Shown: positions 22,501-34,620, numbered from the stretch's first letter. The stretch is DNA of 64,000 nucleotides from Theocolax elegans (GCA_026168455.1 CM047429.1:6971125-7035124); one strand, 5' to 3'. A program made the numbers and translations. The notes: generated by a model not told the origin, from the letters alone.

Positions 22501-23855
22501 GCGAGACAAGGTATAGTATATCACCTGTCAAGCTTACTATGCGAAGTAAGCGTGCTATACATACCAATTAAGTCCTAATAGACACGCATATGCAAATGTG
22601 TGAAACCGATATAGGCTTACAGTGTGTAGTAAGCAGGAGAACCCGAAGCAAAGGAGATGCGACTCCTGACTGCGCACAATTGCACACACACACACACTGC
22701 TCCGTTGATCCAGCATCCTAATGCCTTCTCCAGCACCAGGAATGACCCGTACCATATTCCCAGGTCCCATCTAGCCTTGAATGCCCTCTCCAGCACCCAA
22801 GAGAAGCCTCCGATGTTGAGCAGCCCAGGTGAAGATTCCAGGCCTTGGAATGAGTGTAGCGCCCTTGCTCTCAAGCAACGGCGTACTGCCAACCAGAGTA
22901 CCTGAAACGGTAATTAATTACCAAGTTGGTCGACTACTAAGGAACGAGGATGGAGAAGCTATAACCAGGCATAGCTTCTCCCAGGTATGTCAGCAGGACC
23001 AAAAGGAAAGGAGTTGACAGGTCTAAATTGAGGTTATGGCAGGCACAACTAAACATCTATATAGTGCCCAAGGAAAGCAGATAAATTACCTCGGCGGCAC
23101 TTCGAAGGACGACGACGATTCACCGCCGCCTGGCTCCGCTCACTGAGGGCTGTTATGAGGCGCCGATGTGCTCCAGCTGTCCGGACACTCCGAGCCGAAG
23201 ATTCTGTATTGACAATATACGGCACCTGCAATAAAGAAACTCGAGGGGCTCGATTTAGCTTAAAATCAAGGTAACACGGAACGATTTTAAAGCTTACCTC
23301 GCAGATGGTCTTCTCAGCAGGGCCGCAATTACTCGATCGCTATCCAGCACCAAAAGAAGTCAACGTCGTAGACGACATCTCCGTCGAGGCAGCGAAACCA
23401 TGGCCCGAGCGGCCAGTACGAACCGAGCCGAGCGCGCACGACTGGAGACGCGAGGGTAGGCGCGCCTGCGCAATACGCAGAGGAGAAACTCTCGCTTCGT
23501 GCGTGCCGATAATCGACAGACTGCGACCGACCACCAACCTTGTAAGACGCAAATACCGCAATTTTAAAGGCTACGTGTGAGTCCGAGGGATCCAGGAGAC
23601 GAGCGTTCAGGTGAGCCGTGCTCCTTCCTCCCAAATCCAGCTTCCTCAAGGTGTGTGTGCGCGACGCGTAGTTAGGTGCGGGACGGCCCGCAATCACGCG
23701 AACGCGTCCAACGTGACTGGCATTTTTGAACGGCAAAGCTGCTGCTTTGCCGTGTAATACACGAGAGCATATTAAGTGCAATATACCTGCAATCGTTTAA
23801 TTAGTTCTTTTGTTTTATTCGTGACTCCACCCTAATCCCCAGTGGACACGTCACA
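22501..23855 (+). mobile_element. LTR-like insertion in BEL/Pao RT
   Basis: About 1.36 kb of GC-richer, non-coding sequence splits the RT frame. Its start (GACAAGG, then CCTGTCAxG and TGCGAAGxxAGC) lines up with the start of the minus-strand block 38534-37505, and its end GGACACGTCACA resembles the other members. No clear target duplication. ORFs inside it look like chance frames. Confidence 0.5.
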
Positions 23856-23929
23856 CTTGTTTAATTGGCACAAGTATCAGTACGTTTTAAAAGCCAACCA
23901 AGTAAAAGTATTTAGACAAATTAGAATGC

Positions 23930-24450
23930 GCTCATCTGATAAGGATAATCAATGCATTTTATGATTACCTCGACCCGAGGATCCATCCGCGGAATAGCGT
24001 CTCGTGATGGTCATTAATGGCATCGCAAGCGTCATGTATCTCACAACTCGGGCATTAACCCAATTAGTTAACAATGAGAGAGATTGCTATCCTCTAGGCA
24101 CTCAATGTTTTTAGAATAATAAATACGTGGACAATTGCTTCTGGGGCGCCGATGAATTAGAAACCGTAATCAAATAGCGCGATGAACTCGTAAAATTACT
24201 TGCCTCCACCGGAATTGAACTCGACAAGTGGGATGCAAACCACCGCGAGCTTTTACCTAAGTGGTCAGAGTTTACCGACCAACCGAAAGAAATTATAGTA
24301 AGAAGTAGCTGGTTAAAACATTAGGAATTTATTGGAATTCGTACACTAATGAATTCGATTACGTATCAGCTGAGCGAGCATCAACAAGTCTCACCATTTT
24401 ATCTTTTATCTAGCAACTTATCGACCCACTCGGGAGACTTGCCCCCATAA
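23930..24450 (+). pseudogene. BEL/Pao RT palm and connection
   Basis: FRQIRMRSSDKDNQCIL matches the BEL MYRQI-HP-DRD-QR motif. Further on comes YVDNCFWGADELETVIK (YVDD box decayed to YVDN) and ELVKLLASTGIELDKWDANH, the standard helix after the active site. Stops interrupt it throughout. Confidence 0.75.
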
Positions 24451-24624
24451 GAGTAACCGATAAAGTGATTATGCAAGATTATTGATACTAATTAGAGTAC
24501 TTTCCCCGTCTTGCGATCAATCGGTTATTGGAATTCACAAAATTGATGGGTTGGCGGATTGGCCATGTAACTGCGATATGTAGACGAGAATAGACGTGTT
24601 CAAGTATCATTATTAAGCGCGAAG
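24451..24624. repeat. 174-bp direct repeat, left copy
   Basis: Identical, as far as I can read, to 24902-25075. Both copies belong to the BEL/Pao RT/RNase H connection, so one copy is a duplication made with the insertion between them. Confidence 0.95.
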
Positions 24625-24901
24625 GAAATTTGTTTAGTTAAACATTATTTCACTTAGTAAGTAAATAAAATTTTAATAATTTTAACATTTTGGATTATAA
24701 TCTTTTTCTCGAAAATTAGTTCATAAAATATTTTGAAATTTTTACAGCATAATGCTATTATTATGTTCTATAACCATGATTTTTCAGTGCATTTTATAAA
24801 TTATTTTCATATGATTGATATGAGCAATTAAATATTTTTTACAAAAATATATAATCCTTAATAATTTAGCTAATAGTAAATATGTATAACCGATGATATA
24901 T
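24625..24901. other. Templated insertion: copy of 20024-20284 plus 16-bp filler
   Basis: Bases 24625-24885 repeat 20024-20284 without a difference that I can see. Bases 24886-24901 are filler that echoes the adjacent GTAACCGAT words. The left junction has AGG microhomology. The copied source is anonymous AT-rich DNA 4.4 kb upstream with no transposon ends. Confidence 0.9.
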
Positions 24902-25075
24902 GAGTAACCGATAAAGTGATTATGCAAGATTATTGATACTAATTAGAGTACTTTCCCCGTCTTGCGATCAATCGGTTATTGGAATTCACAAAATTGATGG
25001 GTTGGCGGATTGGCCATGTAACTGCGATATGTAGACGAGAATAGACGTGTTCAAGTATCATTATTAAGCGCGAAG
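24902..25075. repeat. 174-bp direct repeat, right copy
   Basis: Second copy of 24451-24624, flanking the captured fragment on its right. Confidence 0.95.
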
Positions 25076-25312
25076 ATGAAAGTCGAACCAGTGAAAACTT
25101 TAAGCCTTCCTAATTGGGAATCTGCGGAAATGTGTTGTTGGTCAAACTTATTTTTCATATCCAGAGTCGTTAAGAAACCTTCGTTGCGATTATGTGCCAT
25201 ATATTCAGACCGAATTACCTTCCTCACCTGTCACCTTCCTCGTTCCGATCAACAAATCAAAAATTTTAAATCTTTCTCGACGCGGGAAACATGGATTTTA
25301 ACAGATAGATAG
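25076..25312 (+). pseudogene. BEL/Pao RNase H region fragment
   Basis: The ORF begins KVEPVKTLSLPNWES, matching the xVxPxKxLSLPRLEL motif at the RNase H start in BEL/Pao. The remainder is diverged (ISRVVKKPSLRL). It ends before any catalytic residue can be assigned. Confidence 0.6.
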
Positions 25313-25815
25313 ATATATAGATAGCTGTGACCTCAGGTAGCTGTGGCTTCAAACTATTGTGTGTACACACAAAATTGCATGCTCGAGTCGATCCAAATGA
25401 ATTTGAATTATTAACTCGATTTTGAACTTCACATAGTTTTATCACTGTTGTACTATAAAGGCCGTTAAGAATTCACGCTGATTAAGATAAAATTCCCTAC
25501 GTGTACATCCTATTTAACGTAGTCGAAATTGTCTGACTTGTAAAACCGTGAGCCGGGTAGTGCAGGCCTTCACGTTCAGCACCGAGTTGAAATTATTGCA
25601 ATGTAGACCATATGAATTGAATTGTTTAAACATATGCTCGGTTGATTTACGTGTGTTTTTTGATTAATTCGTTAGTTACTTTGATTAATGTATTAATTAT
25701 TGTCGACAACTAAATTAATTGAATTGCAATTAATTTCAATTAATAAATTATTGTGTTTGACAACAATTTAGATAATTTTTTCGGATTTTCTTCGTTTTTT
25801 TTGTTTTTATCTGGA
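25313..25815. other. AT-rich spacer between BEL/Pao and Gypsy-2
   Basis: No LTR of either element is recognisable here and no coding signal is seen. Gypsy-2 appears 5'-truncated against this segment. Confidence 0.5.
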
Positions 25816-26395
25816 AGAAATCCAACGTTTATTTAAGAGAGTTGAAGCTCGGTCGATCGAGAGTTTCTTGCAATTGGCGTTGGACGCCGAGCAAACACTC
25901 GAGCGAGAAAAGTTATATCGGCCGCCTCCCGCAGAAGAAGACTTGATGCTACCTGAATTAGCATATAAGTCGCGGAATAAGAAGCGGCCGAACGCTAAAC
26001 CAAAAGTAGCAAGCGTGGCCAAGGAAATGAGTGAACCGACTCAACCAGATCTTTTGGAACGGTTCACGAAGATTCTTGAGGAGACGCTAGTATCCGTTAA
26101 GACGAGTTGCCATACAGCTGGGGTGAGAGGCAAGATTGATGTCTCTCAAAGCAAGAAGACCCACAGATCACCTCCTCGGTTCAAATGGAGACAGAGGAAG
26201 GGTAGTCGTAAGAGTCCTGATCGACAGTCATCGAATGGCCATACGTCAAGAAACGACGAGAAGTTAAATGCCGGTGATAAGGAGAAGCGTAAAGATGTTG
26301 TCCCCAAGCCTATAGCCTGCAATACATGTGGCAAATTGGGCTATACAATTAGGACGTGTCCTGATTGTGCAAAAAACGCACGGGGAAGCGGCTAG
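25816..26395 (+). pseudogene. Gag C-terminal part with zinc knuckle, Gypsy-2
   Basis: The frame opens with EARSIESFLQLALDAEQTLE, a capsid C-terminal helix typical of gypsy Gag, then a basic linker. It ends in CNTCGKLGYTIRTCPDC, a CCHC-like knuckle in which the expected His reads Tyr. The N-terminal capsid is absent. It overlaps the pol frame by 31 bp. Confidence 0.7.
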
Positions 26396-27466
26396 AGGGG
26401 ACAGCCGCTGGTCCCGAGGTTGAGGGAGTCCCCGGAGAAGCGGTCGTAATCCTGAAATCTCGAGGCAGTCAAGCTGCAGAGATGAGTCAAGAAGATCTGA
26501 CGATAAATGACCCCAAAGAAGTTAGGACGGATCCGGTTACGAGTAAAATTTTAAAAATTACTCCGAAACCGAACCAGCGAGTTTATAGTCCAGAAGATGA
26601 GACGTGCTGGTGGTGTCAAATCGATATCGGTGGATACCGGATCCGAGCGTTGTTTGATCCAGGTGCATCAACAACGGTCATGGGTTTGAACGGTTTGCAG
26701 TTGGCGACCGCTCTTGGCAGATACATTCTCGATAAGCAAGCGGGTAGTGCTAAGCTTGCAGATGGTAGCACACACCAGTTGTGTGGACATGTCATGCTAC
26801 CTTTTACCATTGGTAAAGACACGCGAGATATACGGGTCGCAATTATGCCAAATTTAGATGCGGAATGCTATTTAGGAGTGAATTTCATTCGAGCATTCCG
26901 AGCAGTTCTTGACCCAGACTCCGACTGTTTATACTTCAAAGGGTCATCACAATTATTACAGCTGGAAGTGGCAAGTATTGAGAGTGGACACGCTTCGCTG
27001 TCGTCAGCGGGTGTGGCCGACGCGACAGAAGATGAGCGCCGACAACTGCGTGAACTTCTGGATCAAGTGCTGTCCAGTACTTTGCCAAATATCGGCCGAT
27101 CATACGATGTTGAACATGTTATCGACGTCGGTTCGGCGCGGCCGATCAAACAAAGGTATTATCCCGTCTCGGACAAGATTCGAGAGGAGATGCATCGACA
27201 AGTTCGAGAGATGCTTGAGACAGGCGTTATAGAACCGTCTAGTAGCGGTTGGTCCAGTTTAGTGGTGATGGCTAAGAAGGGCGAAAATGAAAGACGTTTT
27301 TGCATTGATTTCAGGAAGGTTAACGCTTTGACCAAACCTGATGCGTATCCTTTGCCGTTTATGCAGGATATTTTGCGCAAACTCAAGAGAGCCCGATATA
27401 TATCTACGATAGATATGAACTGCGCCTATCACCAAATACCTCTGCAAATGGAATCGCGCTGGCGCG
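26365..27466 (+). pseudogene. Protease and RT N-terminal half, Gypsy-2
   Basis: The frame has a retropepsin loop LFDPGASTTVMG (D-P-G in place of D-T/S-G) and a YLGVNFIRAF motif, then pre-RT DVEHVIDVGSARPIKQRYYP, RT motif RFCIDFRKVNALT and DMNCAYHQIPLQMESR. At about 27465 it jumps to another frame, missing the ~30 residues (xFxxPFGL block) normally before the TFQR helix. Confidence 0.8.
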
Positions 27467-28280
27467 ACGTTTCAACGTATGATAGACCAGGTGATTGGAC
27501 CTGCTCTCGAACCGAATGCTTACTCTTATCTTGACGATATCATTGTCGTGACGGAGACCTTCGAAGAGCACAAACTGTTGCTAAAGGAGGTGTTGACTCG
27601 TTTGACTGAAGCCGGTTTATCGGTAAACCGAGAGAAATGTGTTTTCTGTCAACCCGAAGTGAGATACTTGGGTGTGCGGGTCAATCGCGATGGGATAAGA
27701 CCCGATCCAGCTAAGACGGAGCCGATTCAAGAATATCCGGCTCCCCGAAATCTCAAGCAGCTGAGACGATTCCTCGGGATAGCATATTGGTACAGACAAT
27801 TTATACCCGACTTTGCTACGATAGCGGAGCCTTTAACACGTCTTACAAAGAAAGACCAAAAGTATGAATGGCTCCAAGAACAAGAAAGTGCATTTCAGCG
27901 ACTCAAAGCGCTGTTGATGACTGCACCCGTTCTACAGACTCCTGACGAGAATGGCGATTATACCATTCAAACAGATGCTAGTGACACCGGTATCGGTGCA
28001 GTACTAACACAGGTCGTTGATACTCTCGCCAGCAGAACGCAACTATAGCGTCTCAGAACGGGAATGCTTGGCCGTAGTATGGGCAATCTGAAAATTTCGA
28101 CAATATATTGAGGGTTACCAGTTTAAGGTTATAATTGATCATAGTAGTCTTCGTTGGCTGTGCAATATACACAATCCAACGCGTCGGCTCGCCAGATGGG
28201 CATTAGAACTCCAGTCTCATAATTTTACAATTGAGTACAGGAAAGGATCTCTAAACTATATCCCCGATGCACTTTCTCGC
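27467..28280 (+). pseudogene. RT active site, thumb and RNase H, Gypsy-2
   Basis: FQRMIDQVIGPALEPNAYSY leads to YLDDIIVVTET, the RT catalytic box. Next are the EKCVF, YLG and FLGIAYWYRQFI segments and the RNase H start QTDASDTGIGAVL. Frame then changes; ECLAVVWAI, IDHSSLRWL and YIPDALSRMYE (further RNase H blocks) follow with a TGA inside. All four acidic RNase H positions remain recognisable. Confidence 0.8.
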
Positions 28281-28955
28281 ATGTATGAAAAAGACGAGCC
28301 GGCCATCGCTTCAGTTTCTTGGAGCCAAACTACAAAAGATCCTTGGTACCTCTCATGGCTGAAAGACGCAACAGAGCGACCGAGAGATTTTCCGGAATGG
28401 AAGATAATAGGTGACAATTTGTATTCGTATCGCGTCGATAACGAGTTAGACGAGGTGATGGAGGATCAAGACGCTTGGAAGCTGGTTGTACGAGAGGAGC
28501 ATAGGCAAGCCTTACTCCGTGAGTGCCATGACGATCCGACTGCTGGACACTTAGGTAGGGAAAAGACATTTGCTAGAGAGGCTAACATGTATTATTGGCC
28601 GCGGTACTACGCCGAAGTCGGAGAATATGTACGCAAATGTCAGGTCTGCCAACAGTGTAAGGTGGAGCAACGTCCTCCTATGGGTTTGATGGGTAGACGC
28701 GTGATAGAGAAACCATGGCAAGTTGTAGCAGGTGACGTCACTGGCCCACTTCCGCGGTCACATGGTTACGAATACATATTGGTCTTTCAGAATTTGTTTA
28801 CGCGCTGGATCGAGGCGGTCCCGATTCGGAAAGCTAATACTAGGACCATCGTAAAAGAGTTGCATGAGCGAGTCATCACACGTTATGGTACCCCAGAGGT
28901 GTTTCTGTCCGACAACGAACTGAGTTTAAAAATAAACTCGTGGATTACTACTTAG
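28281..28955 (+). pseudogene. Integrase zinc domain and core start, Gypsy-2
   Basis: Contains LLRECHDDPTAGHLGREKT with CQVCQQC (HHCC zinc site), then VAGDVTGPLP (first Asp), YILVFQNLFTRWIEAVPI and VFLSDNE (second Asp; DNG has become DNE). The frame is lost immediately after the second Asp. Confidence 0.85.
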
Positions 28956-29824
28956 TGGAACGAGGGATTTTCCGTACGACGATTCCTCCTTACCATGCTC
29001 AGGCTAATCCTGTTGAACGTGCTAATAGGACGTTGAAGACAATGATCGCGTCCTATATCACAGAAAAGCACAACACATGGGATGAGAAACTCCCCGACTT
29101 GGTATTCGCTCTAAATACAGCAATACAAAGCTCGACAGGATGGAGCCCAGCCATGTTAAACTATGGCCGGCAACCCGAGCCACCCGGTACAGCTCGTAGA
29201 GCGCAAGACGAGCTGGTTCAACAACGTGTGGAATATCAACGTTTACTTGAGTGGAGTGATCGGCTGTCAAGATTACCTGAGCTTTACAAGAAAGCATCGG
29301 TCAATGCGAGTAAAGCTCATGAAAGGCAAGTCGGTTACTACAGTGCCGGGCGAAGAGCTGCATCTTTTGAAGTTGGAAACCTAGTGTGGAAGAAGAATCG
29401 GGTCCTTTCATCTAGTGCTCAAGGTATTTCGGCCAAGTTATCCCCGAAATACGTTGGCCCATACCTGGTAGTTTATAGCTACGGCCCAAATACCGTCAAG
29501 ACACAGGATGCCCGAGGTAACGAAGAGAAATGTCACGTACAGTATCTCAAACCGTACTTATCCGAAGATCACGGAGATGAGTACGGAGAAGTAGACGACA
29601 TCGAGATCGGTCAACCTACGCTGGAAGAGGAACCTGATAATACAGTTCCTGTGAGCGAAGACGTCTCGAACGGCGAGACACAAGCGAGCGAAGTTCCATG
29701 CGAGGAACATGGCGGCAATCCGACCGAGAACGCGCCCCTATTAAACGAAGTAGAGGTAGGCCGCGCAAACATGCTAGAGTCGTTGCTATACCGCGAAACC
29801 GAGCGAATGTTGTCTCTAATATAA
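28940..29824 (+). pseudogene. Integrase core end and C-terminal domain, Gypsy-2
   Basis: The frame resumes with VERGIFRTTIPPYHAQANPV and ERANRTLKTMI, giving the catalytic Glu. It then has a helical stalk, the LSPKYVGPYLVV motif of the GPY/F module and a long acidic tail (EVDDIEIGQPTLEEEP). Together with the previous frame it covers a full-length gypsy integrase. Confidence 0.85.
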
Positions 29825-29955
29825 GTCACCGTGGACAAGTTAAACGTGGTAGAGGTCGACCACGAGGTATGACAAAGCGTTAGTTAGTTAAGTTAGGCTA
29901 ATCGAATTTACTATGAGATTGGAATGACCCTGACAATTGGTATCTGTTTGTTTAG

Positions 29956-30965
29956 ATGCTGATCCAGTTCGACAGCGAACAGCTGGAGCTGTTGGTGTCC
30001 CGCCTCATCCAGAGTGGCATCAACGAGCCACAGACGCTTGAGCTCCTCAATGGAATCACCACGGCCGTGGACCAGGCCGTGAGAGACGAGGAGGAGGAGC
30101 GACGGCGGAGGCAGGAGGACCGAGACGCGGTGGTGATAGTGGAGGATGGGCCGGATGGAGTACCCGTCCATCCATCGAGCGGCCTGGTAGTCGAGCCGGA
30201 GTTACCCCAGGCTACAGGCCCGATCCCCGTAAGTCCACCGCCGCCCAGAGTCAGGGCTGAACAAGGGCCCAGGGACCCGGAGGTCCGGCTCCTCAACCAA
30301 CTCCAGGAGGATCCAGAGGAGTATGTTCCCCTTCGACGTCCAGGAATGAGTACTCCGGATCCGAGCGAGGCTTCGACGTCTCAATCTGGTCCAACCCCGC
30401 AGGAATTATCGGAGGACGGGGAAGAGGCGTGGCGTATCGTGTTGGAGGCGTTGACAAAGGACCGTGAGTCCTTCAAGGCCACGTCGATCGCCGAAAAGCA
30501 CGCCTTCGCCTTGTTCGATCAGTTCAAGGCGAAATTCCCCGAAGCCTCCGATAAAAGCGATCCTTGGGAGGCCATGATTGAACACCGTAAGGCGGAACGC
30601 CAAACGGTATCGACCATGAGGGCGGATCGGAGAGAGAGAGAGCGGCAGTAGCCGCTCGTGCCGAGGAACGGCAGAGGCGAGAAGAAGCCGCTCGGAGGGC
30701 CCACGAGGATCGGATTAGACTCGAGGAAGAGGCCAAGGAGGCACAACGCCGATTAGCCAGAGCTTGTGAGGAGGAAGAATGTGCTCAGGCTAATCTGGAA
30801 GGGAAAACTCTATGGCCGAAGAGAGGGTCTGACCCGAGATGCTCCATATGTAGGGATTGGGGGGTCCTCGATCCGGAGGACTGTCCAAAGAGATCCAAAC
30901 ACAAGGAGATCCGGCGTCAGAAGAAGGAGAGGTACCGCGAGAACCAGCAAAAACGGCAGGGGTAG
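29956..30965 (+). pseudogene. Extra 3' ORF of Gypsy-2: coiled coil plus Cys/His cluster
   Basis: Two frames (29956-30651 and 30642-30965) meet at a GA repeat (about 30630-30642), so slippage there probably caused the shift. The first part has a helical start (LIQFDSEQLELLVSRLIQSG), a Pro-rich middle and an acidic/charged stretch. The second is a long Arg/Glu coiled coil ending in a CSICRDWGVLDPEDCPKR cluster (C-x2-C-x11-C). It sits where env lies in other elements but has no signal peptide or membrane segment. I do not recognise the family; an RNA-binding or Gag-like accessory role is only a guess. Confidence 0.6.
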
Positions 30966-31140
30966 ATTTAGAGCGGTACCCGTTGTAAATATTGTACATA
31001 GTTGTACTTAATAGATTGAAATATATTTTCCTACTCCTAATGTAGTTCTTTTGAGTGAGTTCATTCTTTGTCATACCCGAGTCGTTATATCCTATCCTTC
31101 ATTCGTATTTCTGGTACAGATACCACATATCCAGTATGCG

Positions 31141-31156
31141 GAATCTGGCAGGGGGA
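31141..31156 (+). promoter_or_regulatory. Polypurine tract of Gypsy-2
   Basis: GGCAGGGGGA lies directly before the LTR start TGTAACGG, the expected position of the plus-strand primer. Confidence 0.75.
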
Positions 31157-32184
31157 TGTAACGGTAAGTGATATTCACTCACCATTATACGAGTTAGGTA
31201 GGTAGATAGTAAACACGAGCGCTATATATAGATATAGGTATAGCCAACGACTCGAACGGCTGATACCCGCGCAATGATAGAGAAAATTCGGGAGAGAGTC
31301 GCGCGCACAGGACTACCGAGTTAGAACAGAGATCGCGACAACACGTGTGTCAAGACGCACCGTACTTACTTGACCGTTATATCCGTGAAGTGTTTTTCCG
31401 GTGTATTTTTGTGCAGTTATTTGTACAGACGCACGAGACGGATTGATCGGAGGTCGAGGGATTCTCCCACCGACATTTCCAATCTAGCGGAAAAGAGATA
31501 GCGAGAGAGAGGAAGCACTTCGTTATTTTGTACTCGTGAACCGAAGAAAAGAGATAAAGTAAGTGGTACCACTTTTCGCGCGAATAATTATTATCGTGTA
31601 TTAAATATTTTATTTAACGCGGTCGTACGATTATTATTAAGATAGTTAATTCGCGTACCCCTTTCCCCTCTCATGTTGAGTCGACGTTTACGACTCAACC
31701 TTCGTGTGTATAAAGGCCTCAACCATAATAAATGTTATTATATCTAATTATTTATTTTTATCTCAATAAATCTGATAATCGTTAATCTATTTCAAATCAC
31801 GTTGATTTGTAGTTTTAGAACCGGCGTATATATTAGTTCCTCCGGCTTCCTTCGAGTCGTATTTTAATATACGAATTCTCGCGAACTCACATTCGATTTT
31901 CTGTCCGCGGTCCATTTCAGGAAAGATTAACATTGTTTTTTCTGTTGTTGTTGAAAATCGAAATTCGATTTCCATACAACTTTAACGGCAAGTGTGCGGA
32001 CAGGAAATCGCAGCCGCTGCGTGGGAAATATTTTGTAAACATCATATATATAGCCGTATATTTGGTGCAATCATCGACTACGTGATATCTAGTTGGCGAG
32101 ACTATACAGGTTTGTTCGCCACGGACTACATATATGTAGGACGGACGACTCGATAATTTTACCCTGGGCAAGCACACCGTTACA
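31157..32184 (+). repeat. 3' LTR of Gypsy-2 (1,028 bp)
   Basis: Begins TGTAACGGTAAGTG and ends CACACCGTTACA, an 8-bp inverted terminal pair (TGTAACGG/CCGTTACA). A CAATAAAT-type poly(A) signal lies near 31765. The ends match the solo LTRs at 16342 and 32522, although the interiors differ. Confidence 0.8.
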
Positions 32185-32521
32185 ATGTATCTAACACTTT
32201 TATTACAATAATTCCATAAATAATAACTATTTTAATAATTAATTATGTAAAAAATTTTACACTATTAATTATTAAAATAATTATTATTTATTGAATTTTT
32301 GTATATATATATTTTATGTATTATGTTTATATTTATGTTTATATTTACAGAAGTGTTAAATATTTTTATATTAAACATTTTTTTAATTTATAATAAAAAA
32401 TATATATTAAAATTTATAAATTACTTAAATATATATAAATAATTAATTGAATAAAAAAGTATATTTCACACGACCTTTCTAATGTGTATTAAAATATTTA
32501 AATATGTTTTTATTTATACTT

Positions 32522-33610
32522 TATAACGGTACGCGAGTTACCGATCAGGTGAGTAACCGAAAAGAATATCGAGATTGATGCGCGCGCAGGGAACGCGCGC
32601 GAGTATCGTACGCGGGGAGAGTAACGAGAGAGAGTTCGCGCGCGATCGGCAACAACATCGTGTTGACAACTGCCGAGAGATTTCTAACGGAAAATCAGAG
32701 CAAAAAGACTGGTGCATTTAGTGTGTGGGTGTGAGGTTTTCTCCCCACCAACCTCCACGTCGGCGTGCAGAGCAGTACGTCTCATGGGCAGTGAGAAAAG
32801 GAAGCCAAGAGTCGATAAGCACGAGGACAAGCTATCTCTCCTTTGCCCAGTCGTTTCCCGCCGAGGCGCGATATTTAGACAAGCGGTAAGTGGTGCACCA
32901 CGTTTAGACCCGCGTGTCTACTTAATATTTCGCGTCCCGATTTACCTGGTACGCTCCAGGTGAGGAAGCGTTCCTCCTTTTCCCCCACTCGTGACAATAC
33001 CCGCACGGATAGACAGGTCGGTGGTTCGCGGGAGCCACTTCACGAGAGAAGGCGCGCTTGACGTAGGAAGCTTCTACGTCAAAGCTCTCTACGTCAGAGA
33101 TACATACGTCACGCGGTGTGACGTATGCCATCAGGTTAAGCAGCCGATCATATCCGGATCGGTTGCTCGTAATCGACAGTTAAATAGATTTTAACTGATT
33201 CTTTTCGCGCTGACTTTGGGGGTAGTCATCGGTACGACTCCCCGTCAATTGTTTAAGTTAAATTATAGTTAATTTGTTAATATTTAATTGTTTAGTTAAT
33301 AAATTTTCTCGGCGAGACAATCTTGCTCGCCGATTAACGTAAAATATCGATTGTTGATAGTGTTTACCGGTTACTGTCCTATCCTACGAATACCGCCCTC
33401 TCCGGTGTTTATTCTAGTTGGCAATTTTGGGCATAGGGCCCAACACACGGTATCTAAGTCAAACGAGGTGTTTGACGTTGTTAACTGCATTGCACGGGGA
33501 TCAAAGGGATTCCCGGCCGCATCGTGGGACTGCACACTTAAGGTTGGTAAGTTGGGACAAATTGGGCCTAACCGTGGGCCTTACATATCCCCAGTACCCA
33601 CCCCGTTACA
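32522..33610 (+). mobile_element. Solo LTR of the TGTAACGG family (1,089 bp)
   Basis: Starts TATAACGGTACGCG (TG mutated to TA) and ends CACCCCGTTACA, with ACTT duplicated at 32518-32521 and 33611-33614. GC-rich core and AT-rich 33250-33310 region. No internal element sequence, so it is a recombined solo LTR. ORFs inside are chance. Confidence 0.75.
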
Positions 33611-33939
33611 ACTTGTTATTTATAAACTTATTTATTTTTATGATTAGAAAAATAAATATTACAGTAGGTATTTACAATTTATTTATTATTTAATAATAAA
33701 TTCACAATTCAACAATTATTTGTAAATTAACAAATTTCAATTAAGAAATTGACATTATGAGTTTATTTATGTATTTATAATATTTATTTATAAATTCATC
33801 GTTGACTTGTTAATAAATTTTTCGGTCAGATGCACAGATTTAAAATTGCAGTACATAGTTGACTGTATTATATTATGTTATAACGTTTTTTTTAGCAGGT
33901 CGTTTTGGGTAGAATCTAATTAATTTTTTTTCTTGTATA

Positions 33940-34620
33940 ATATTTTTTTCAGGTCAACGTTTAAATATTTTTTGCAGTAACTTATGTTTATTTTTTTTTA
34001 TATTTTCTTTTTGAGGGTATCGTGTACGTATATATGGAGCAATTAATTAATTATTTTTTTTGTAATATTTTTTCAGGTCAGCGAGTTAAAATTATTAGTT
34101 TATTTTCAGCAAATAGTGCGAAGTTTTCGGCAGAATGTAATTAATTTTTTTATAATATTTTCTTTTGTAGGTCATCGGAGGAATTAATTTTTTTGTTATT
34201 TTTATTTTTTTTTTTGCAGGTCAACGTTTGTTGTCTTCGATAGTAACTAATTTTTTTTTTATAATATTTTCTTTTTTAGGTTATCGGAGGAATTAATTTA
34301 TTCTTTTTTATTTTTATTTTTAATATTTTTTTGCAGGTCAACGTTTGTCGTCTTCGACAGTAACTAATTTTTTTTTTTATAATATTTTCTTTTTTAGGTC
34401 ATCGGAGGAATTAATTTATTCTTTTTTATTTTTATTTTTAATATTTTTTGCAGGTTAACGTCTGTATATCCTCGGCAGTAATTAATTTTTTTTTTATATT
34501 TTCTTTTTTAGGTCATCGGAGCAATTAATTTATTTTTTTTTATTTTTATTTTTTTTCAGGTCGGCGATTCATCTTTATTTTCTGAAAATACTATCTTTAT
34601 TTGTTTTACAGGTTGGCTGT
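33940..34620. repeat. Polypyrimidine tandem array with repeated AG|GT ends
   Basis: Degenerate units of ~110-120 bp alternate long T-runs ending in CAGGTCAACG or TTTAGGTCATCGGAGGAATT. At least five cycles are visible (near 34060, 34172, 34281, 34397, 34512). Each T-run plus AG looks like a 3' splice site. No coding within. Confidence 0.7.

Larger units (their letters stand above)
21100..25312 (+). mobile_element. BEL/Pao LTR retrotransposon fossil
   Basis: Plus-strand remnants follow BEL/Pao order: gag (21112-21560), protease end (21930-22160), RT start (22220-22480), an LTR-like insertion (22501-23855), RT palm (23930-24330), then RT/RNase H connection (24340-25312). All frames are broken by stops. 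A 174-bp duplication with a captured fragment sits at 24451-25075. No flanking LTRs of its own are clear. Confidence 0.75.
25816..32184 (+). mobile_element. Ty3/gypsy LTR retrotransposon (Gypsy-2), 5'-truncated, with 3' LTR
   Basis: Plus-strand order: gag C-terminus with zinc knuckle, protease, RT, RNase H, integrase, a downstream extra ORF, polypurine tract and 3' LTR (31157-32184). The 5' LTR and most of capsid are missing. Inactivating lesions include a short RT deletion near 27465, an RNase H stop and frameshift near 28030-28090, and a frameshift in integrase near 28925. Codons are GC-balanced, unlike AT-rich Gypsy-3, so the two belong to different lineages. Confidence 0.85.

Noticed and set aside
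22555..23781. ORFs of 70-150 residues
   Set aside because: They lie in the LTR-like insertion, in competing frames, with Arg/Ser-rich low-complexity translations.
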